A stretch of DNA of 13,760 nt from Physocladia obscura. Taxonomy: Eukaryota > Chytridiomycota > Chytridiomycetes > Chytridiales > Chytriomycetaceae. Below are positions 8,873 to 13,760 of the stretch, piece after piece (position 1 is the first letter of the stretch; the number at the start of each line of letters is the position of its first letter). The stretch is taken from assembly GCA_027596945.1 (NCBI GenBank), contig JADGJH010000855.1, positions 1-13,760 of the forward strand, written 5' to 3'. Position numbers and translations under genes: made by a program. Under the pieces are notes generated by a model. That model saw only the letters and a program-made list of their open reading frames with translations. It was not told the DNA's origin and ran no database searches.

Positions 8873-10687
8873 TCAAACTTTCATTGGCGGAGATGACAAA
8901 AGAATATCATTTTTTGTCATAGTATGATTTTTCTTTGGAGAGAGTCTCTTCTGGCTTTTGATGGATCGAATAATAAGTTTTGTTCCTTTCGTGATCACCT
9001 GAAAACAAATAAAAACAACCTTATTTGAAAAAAAAAAATGAAAAAGAAAAAACCTTACCAGCCAATCCAGAAAAAATTCAAGTGCCCGACCAAGTTTTGA
9101 TAATGATTGAATATTGTTTGGAACTTCTACATTCCCAAATTCTCGCAAAACCCAGCCCCCATTGCCAACAAAAGATATATAATTACCGGTAATTCTCTCA
9201 GGAGCCCAAATCAAAGCCGAAGTCATTGCAATTTGCTTTTCTTTAATCTCGTCAGCATAGCCATTTTGACGAATCTCCTCCAAACATGCGAGGTTTTGAT
9301 TTCTGGCAATCAAAACCGATGCGATGGAATTTTCGTTTGATTTTTTGGTGTTTGGTTCATGAAACCCCACATTCAGACACACACCAAGCTCAGCATTCTT
9401 TCCGTGACTGGACTTTGTGTGAGAGTCAATTAAAAGATAGTCGCAGAATCTTGTCTTTTCTTTGAAAACTTTTGTTGCATGTGTTCCCTTTTCTCCACTA
9501 CAAAAAAATCATTTTTGGTATCATAGAATTATAAAAACGCCTTACTATAAATAATCTACCTCTTGTGTAGAATTGAGAATGTCAAAGAATGGTCGGAATA
9601 ATTTCATATCCACTGTACGTTCAGAACTTGTGATACAACCAGTGTTGGAAGACACGTCAGTCAGCGCAGCCATGATCTTTTTGATAATACCGTCCAAAGC
9701 AAATGCTTTGATGTCAGCAATACTACAGAATTTGACTGATTTTTGAGTATCGTCAAAAAGGTCTAGTTCGTCACTGGAATCTTCCCATTGCGAAACCATG
9801 TCAGTCACTCCGTGAAACCCAGCCTCGGCATATTTGTTAGCAACCATCAAAATTTGGTCTGAGTCCATTTTGGCAATAATGAATACAAGCAGATATGCCC
9901 TTGCGAATTGTGGGGTGGTTTTGATTTTCGCCCAGAGGTCACCAGGTTTTGGCGCGTTCTGTGTCATTTCAAAAACCACACTTGGGTATAAAAGAGCTTG
10001 CTTGTTGCTGAGTTTAAAATACGAATTGGTTGGTCTGAAATCGAGGACTCGCCAACAAGTAGGCTGTAAATAAAAAATCTCTGTATAAGACGAGCCAAAA
10101 TCGCCAAATATGCTTACATAGAGCCACCAATCGTTTAATTCTCGACAAGCAAGGACTAAATCCACAAAAGGTGAAGTGCCATCATGGTATTCGTCGTCAG
10201 TTTGAGACAAGTCGATTTCGATGTCAATGTCCTCCTTTTGAGCAGCCTGTGTCTCATGAGAGCTTGGGCAATCGCTCTCTGGTTCGATATCGACACTAGA
10301 TTTAGAGTGCAAGGACTTGGAGGAGCGAGCTAAACCGTTATCATTGCAGATTGGAATATTATTTGATGGTGATTTCTTGTTTATTGGCGAGCCCAATAAC
10401 AGACTTTCTTCAGCGACTTCAGCTGAAACGCTTCCAATGGAAACTTCATGGATATTGGTCATATACCGAAACTTCTCAATTTTTTTCTTCGTCTCAAGTT
10501 CTTTTTCCCTCTGAGCCTTTGCAACTTTCTGGCGGGCAATGGATTGATGCTTGGTGTTTTTGGCTTTCTTTGGAAGACGCTGATTTTTTTTCGACTTCTT
10601 CACACGAGCATCGTTTTCGTAGTCTTCATCGTCATCATTAGCACTAGCCCATTTGGTTGCTGTCCGCTTCGTAGTTTCGGAATTCAT
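8873..10687 (-). CDS. Unknown protein with strongly basic N-terminus (4 exons)
   Basis: Exons 10118-10687, 9560-10063, 9059-9487 and 8873-8998 give 542 residues. Introns: GTAAGC...TTTACAG (54 nt), GTAGAT...GAAAAG (72 nt) and GTAAGG...TTTTCAG (60 nt). I chose ATG 10687; upstream in-frame codons stay open back to a CAG acceptor at about 10733, so a non-ATG extension or an upstream exon is possible. Residues 1-95 are highly charged: an acidic DDDEDYEND patch, then lysine-rich KKSKKNQRLPKKAK and a predicted helix around AKAQREKELETKKKIEKF, suggesting nuclear localisation or nucleic-acid binding. A Ser/Asp-rich linker (about 95-170) follows, then a long folded-looking part with motifs such as NDWWLY, LYPSVVFEMTQNAPKPGDLW, TRFCDYLLIDSH and ISFVGNGGWVLREFGN. 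I do not recognise the family. The second intron's AAAAG acceptor is non-ideal but is the only one that keeps the frame. Confidence 0.7.
8999..9058 (-). other. Intron 3 of the unknown basic protein gene (3n, stop-free)
   Basis: 60 nt, donor GTAAGG, very T-rich body, acceptor TTTGTTTTCAG. Retention would insert 20 mostly Phe/Val residues in frame. Confidence 0.7.
9488..9559 (-). other. Intron 2 of the unknown basic protein gene
   Basis: 72 nt from GTAGAT to GAAAAG. A stop lies inside, so it must be spliced to link the long open frames. The better-looking TTTTTTTGTAG acceptor 9 nt earlier gives the wrong frame and a quick stop, hence the AAG choice. Confidence 0.6.
10064..10117 (-). other. Intron 1 of the unknown basic protein gene (3n, stop-free)
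   Basis: 54 nt with donor GTAAGC and acceptor TTATTTACAG. It has no in-frame stop and is a multiple of three, so retention would insert 18 residues without shifting the frame. Confidence 0.7.
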
Positions 10688-10724
10688 TGTGTGTTTTTTT
10701 GTCAACGCGTCTTTTTTCAAAATA

Positions 10725-11018
10725 AGATCTGAAAGAAACGTTTAATCAGCGTTACGTTGTGGGATAACAACTTCTTCCTCCTGGTGGACTCCAGGCCCTT
10801 TGCGTTGTGGGATAACAACTTCTCCCCCTGGTGGAGTCCAGGCCCTTTGCGTTGTGGGATAACAACTTCTCCCCCTGGTGGAGTCTAGGCCCTTTGCGTT
10901 GTGGGTAAACAACTTCTCCCCCTGGTGGAGTCTAGGCCCTTTGCGTTGTGGGATAACAACTTCTCCCCCTGGTGGAGTCCAGGCCCTTTTGTTGATTAAA
11001 CTTTATCTTTCAGAATCT
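10725..11018. mobile_element. Inverted-repeat-bounded element containing a minisatellite (MITE- or introner-like)
   Basis: Left arm 10725-10750 and the reverse complement of right arm 10991-11018 align with 24 matching bases, two mismatches and two single-base gaps, sharing CTGAAAGA and GTTTAATCA. Between them lies the 47-bp tandem array. The arms read outward as TTAAAC...TTTCTTTCAG (left, - strand) and TTAAAC...TATCTTTCAG (right, + strand), each resembling an intron 3' end. No transposase is encoded and I see no clear target-site duplication. The element sits just upstream of the - strand gene starting at 10687. Confidence 0.45.
10756..10990. repeat. Minisatellite: five tandem units of about 47 bp
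   Basis: Units at 10756-10803 (48 bp, most diverged), 10804-10850, 10851-10897, 10898-10944 and 10945-10990. Each unit contains GTTGTGGGATAACAAC (5-bp stem GTTGT/ACAAC) and CCTGGTGGAGTCCAGG (5-bp stem CCTGG/CCAGG), so it could fold as two small hairpins. Units 3 and 4 share GTCTAGG where units 2 and 5 have GTCCAGG. Unit 4 has GGGTAAAC instead of GGGATAAC. The array is much more GC-rich than its surroundings. Confidence 0.93.
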
Positions 11019-11070
11019 GCTCTTGGCTGGTAAGTTTATTTATTGTTCATGTGGTGAGAGAAAGAAAAAT

Positions 11071-11124
11071 TATGTGTATGTGTGTGTGTGTGTGCGAGTG
11101 TGTGCGAGTGTGTGTTGTGTGTGC
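11071..11124. repeat. TG-rich microsatellite
   Basis: Alternating TG with GCGAGTG interruptions, immediately before a CTTCTAG that would work as a splice acceptor. It is probably intronic or intergenic; open frames through it (Cys/Val-rich) are an artefact of the repeat. Confidence 0.85.
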
Positions 11125-11130
11125 TTCTAG

Positions 11131-11323
11131 AATCAAAACATTGTTCTCGCCGTCAATCCCGATGCCAAATGATCGAAGCTATCGGCTGCTCGAGTCTCTC
11201 CAAACAGTTGTTCATCTCCACGGAGGTGCTGTTCAACTACGCAATCGAACGAAACTTTGTAAGCCATTGCCCTCGCCAGAACTTGAACAATGGATCCACT
11301 ATTATCTCCACATCTTGAATTGA
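11131..11323 (+). other. GC-richer patch, possible exon or gene fragment
   Basis: The stretch after the CTTCTAG acceptor-like site is open in two + frames and one - frame. One + frame ends LPSPELEQWIHYYLHILN with TGA at 11321-11323. The other has an ATG at 11169 in good context, C/G-ending codons (MIEAIGCSSLSKQLFIST...), and runs into a GTAAGC donor at about 11259, but I find no matching downstream exon. I cannot tell which frame, if any, is real and recognise no family. It may be a terminal exon of a + strand gene divergent from the basic protein gene, or a fragment. Confidence 0.3.
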
Positions 11324-12003
11324 TATAAATCTTATGTTATCTGTCCATAGTAAAGTTGGACGAAAATGTATTTATTTTCGTGGCGCTACAGATATGAAAA
11401 TGAAAAATCCAAGACAGTTGAATATACCTAAATACAAAAAATTTGACTATTTGTTGTTGAAATTTTTATTTTTATTTTCCTGGAGAAGAAAATATCTTCG
11501 TTCTCAACAATGCAAAAATTCGCAAGACACTCGCATCTACGCAGCGTGCGATGTAACTGGAGTTCTTATGTTTCTCCTTCTTTACCTGATTTCAAACTAA
11601 TCTGTCAAAGTCATAGTTTTTAAATCATGCATTTTTAATCACAAATTTTTTTTGCAAAGCCTTTCTATATCAGAAAGTATTTATGCAGATTGCGAGATTT
11701 CACTCAACAGGATGCAATCTTTGAAGCTTGTATGAAAATTGGTGAAAATTCTACTTGTTGACTGGGTGATTTGCATTAGCCTACTCTATCTGAGTCCACA
11801 GCGTTAGATCAACTTGAAGGTTTGTGATATTGGTGACTGCAACAAAAACAAAAGGAGTGTTTTGAATTTCAAATTTTGAATATCAAATTGACTCCATGCA
11901 GGGAGGTTGAATGTCAACACTTTGGGTTTTTTGAATTAAAAGTCAAAAAAAAAAAAGTCAAACTGCAAAAAATATTCAATAAAAATACTGAAAAATTTCT
12001 TAT
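11324..12003. other. AT-rich intergenic region downstream of the amidase
   Basis: 680 bp with a near direct repeat TTGAATTTCAAAT / TTGAATATCAAAT at about 11862-11887 and an A12 run near 11950. The open frame at 11334-11600 is Lys/Leu-rich and unsupported. Nothing else seen. Confidence 0.55.
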
Positions 12004-13652
12004 TTATTCTTCGGCCGTTTCCATTGGTTTCGAAACATATTCGGGCTTCTTTCTCGCATTGGTCCTTCGCTCGTATGCATAGGCAATTTGAAGTAATCTA
12101 GCATCTCCGAAAGCTTTCGCCATGAATCCAACCGCTTGCGGCCATTTCGTATTTGATGGAGCTGGAACAGTAATCACCGGATATCCCGATATTGCTGCAG
12201 TAGATGAAAGATCATTTGCAATGCCAATGATCGCATCCAGTGTCTCTGTTTCAAAAATATTTTTGATAGATTGAACAACCAACGATTGGTTTCTCATTGC
12301 GTTTAAATATATCTCGTCATTGAGGCCACTAGTTTTTTGTGATTTTTCGAACAACGCAACAGGATAAATATTTTCACGCGCATCCTGGATTGTTTCAGAT
12401 ATCACATCTTTTTGATTCAAATAAGCCATTTTGCGTTTCAAGACAGTAATAATCTACCTTCCAATGTTTTGATTCGGCAGTTTGAAAGTTGCGAGAGATA
12501 CAAGTTAATGCCCTGTTTGAACTCGTGGCTCAAAATAGTAATCTCATCGCTCTGCAAATAACTAAATTAATGTAAAAAAAATCCAGACTTTGAACTTCAT
12601 CACCTCATTCGACTCAAGATTTGGAAGCTCGATATTAATTATTTGAGCTCCCATACTCTCCAAAATCGTCACAGCATGTTCAGAATATCTATCACATTTT
12701 TTGCTGTCGAACCCAATTCTAAATGATTCAAGCGTTTTGACTTGTGATAACTCAGCAACAAATGAAGTCTTGGGGCGTAATTTATCAGCATCAATGGTCA
12801 CCAAATCTGCTGGATCACTGCCAACGATTGCATCAAGGACAGCCGCAGCATCAGCAACAGTTCGAGTAATTGGACCAACACAGTCTTGAGTATGCGAAAT
12901 TGGTATAACGCCATTTCGCGAAACAAATCCAACAGTCGGTTTAATTCCAACAACACCGTTTAAAGAGGCCGGATAAATTATTGACCCGTCAGTTTCAGAG
13001 CCCAAAGTGACAGCTGCCAAATTCATGGTTGCCGCAACAGCGGATCCAGAAGAAGACCCTCCGACTTCTCCGCCAAATGGATTGATGGTTTGTCCGCCAC
13101 GTCCGGACCATCCGTTTGGCGAAGTATCTCCGATCCGCCAGTTGCTCCACTCGGAAAGATTCGTTTTGCCAATAATGATCGCGCCCGCTTCTCTGAGCTT
13201 CGAAACAAGAAAAGCATCTTGCGGAACGACAGAATCGACAAGAATGTAAGATCCGGCGGTTGTTTGCATCTTGTCTCGTGTTGCAATATTATCCTGTTTT
13301 GATGGCGTTTAAGCCTATAAAAATTGAACAGAAGGAATCAATTTGGTACCTTGATCAGGATTGGAATGCCGTGTAAAAGTGGCACAGTTTCAAGGCGCAA
13401 GCGCTCGGCATCGGCGTTTTTAGCCAAAGCCAAAGCATCCGGATTTGTCTCGATAACGGCGTGCAAGTTTGAGTTTACTTCTTCGATTTGGGAAAGCTGT
13501 TTTGTTCCAAGTGAGTGACGGTCAGATTTCATAGTCGGATAAACAGGAACATTTGCACTAACATAGTGTAAAACAAGATCAACGCACGTTATCGAGCCGT
13601 TGTCCATTGCCAGTCGCAGTTGAGCAACAGTTGTCTCATCAATCGAAAACAT
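12004..13652 (-). CDS. Amidase-signature family hydrolase (4 exons)
   Basis: Exons 13350-13652, 12604-13293, 12458-12551 and 12004-12407 give 496 residues, the usual length for the family. These enzymes hydrolyse amide bonds with a Ser-cisSer-Lys triad; the substrate is unknown here. Visible: LLHGIPILIKDNIAT with catalytic Lys101; GGSSSGSA with cis-Ser181; SETDGSIIYPASLNG with nucleophile Ser205; then GIKPTVGFVSRNGVIP and the CVGPITRTVADAA motif. The C-terminal ISGYPVITVPAP and AYAYERRTNARKKP blocks are also typical. The 24-residue gap between the two serines matches the family. No signal peptide or membrane segment is apparent, so a cytosolic enzyme is likely. ATG 13652 is preceded closely by an in-frame stop, fixing the start. 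TAA at 12004-12006 overlaps an AATAAA signal. Confidence 0.94.
12408..12457 (-). other. Intron 3 of the amidase (AAAAG acceptor)
   Basis: 50 nt, donor GTAGAT, acceptor CAAAAAG. Splicing restores CRIKTLEDVISE, matching the conserved TLxDVI region, and links to the last exon. Without it the frame hits a stop. Confidence 0.85.
12552..12603 (-). other. Intron 2 of the amidase
   Basis: 52 nt, donor GTGATG, acceptor ATTTGCAG, phase 0. It joins NLESNE to SDEITILSHEFKQGIN, a typical family segment. Confidence 0.88.
13294..13349 (-). other. Intron 1 of the amidase
   Basis: 56 nt, donor GTACCA, acceptor AAACAG, phase 0. Splicing joins ILIK to DNIATRDKMQTT, exactly the conserved family sequence; an alternative TATAG acceptor would not. 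Confidence 0.92.
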
Positions 13653-13731
13653 TTTCACAAATTTACAGCTATTTTCAAAAATGTTGAGCCAGACAAAAAA
13701 AATGGCATTTTTTCGATTTTTGACTTTGTAA

Positions 13732-13760
13732 AATACTGGTGAGGAATACTGGTGAAAATA
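13732..13760. repeat. Short 13-bp tandem repeat at window edge
   Basis: AATACTGGTGAGG at 13732-13744 is followed by AATACTGGTGAAA. Both contain a donor-like GGTGA. It lies upstream of the amidase start, in what is presumably the promoter or a divergent neighbour. Confidence 0.6.

Noticed and set aside
11051..11130. Cys/Val-rich peptide encoded through the TG repeat
   Set aside because: It is the translation of a microsatellite and not evidence of a cysteine-rich protein.
12421..12470. Frameshift mutation disabling the amidase between exons 3 and 4
   Set aside because: A 50-nt intron (GTAGAT...AAAAG) restores the conserved TLEDVI sequence exactly, so no frameshift is needed.

Overview
The window looks like nuclear DNA of an early-diverging fungus, most likely a chytrid. 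The genes are intron-bearing, with short introns (49-72 nt, one of 163 nt) that have GTRWGN-like donors and CAG/TAG/AAG acceptors. Intergenic DNA is AT-rich. Two neighbouring genes belong to a SAM-dependent methyltransferase family that is expanded in chytrids and Mucoromycota. The assignment rests on this gene style and family recognition by eye, not on a search.

Layout, left to right. (1) A + strand gene that enters the window already in progress carries the end of a GOLD-like beta-sandwich domain with a long disordered insert (129-911). (2) About 2.35 kb of AT-rich, gene-free sequence follows (912-3261), containing one clean 11-bp inverted repeat. (3) A small - strand gene of unknown function with a polyproline tract (3262-3854). 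(4) Two tandem + strand methyltransferase paralogues (4534-5734 and 6120-7272), each with three exons. The two introns sit at identical positions and phases, and exons 2 and 3 have identical lengths. (5) An intergenic stretch (7273-8872) with a small internal duplication and an Asn/Ser/Asp-rich zone that looks like decayed coding or simple sequence. (6) A four-exon - strand gene of unknown function with a very basic N-terminus (8873-10687); all three introns are phase 0 and multiples of three. (7) Just upstream of that gene, a five-copy minisatellite of about 47 bp whose unit carries two small hairpins. It is enclosed by 26-28 bp imperfect inverted repeats that each read outward like an intron 3' end (10725-11018). 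(8) A GC-richer patch behind a TG microsatellite, open in several frames (11131-11323), then AT-rich sequence. (9) A complete four-exon - strand amidase-signature enzyme (12004-13652) with the Lys-Ser-Ser triad intact.

The genes do not form a pathway that can be read from the window. The methyltransferase pair is a diverged tandem duplication. The most unusual piece of DNA is the inverted-repeat-bounded minisatellite at the 5' side of the unknown basic protein gene. No RNA genes, CRISPR arrays or complete transposons were seen.
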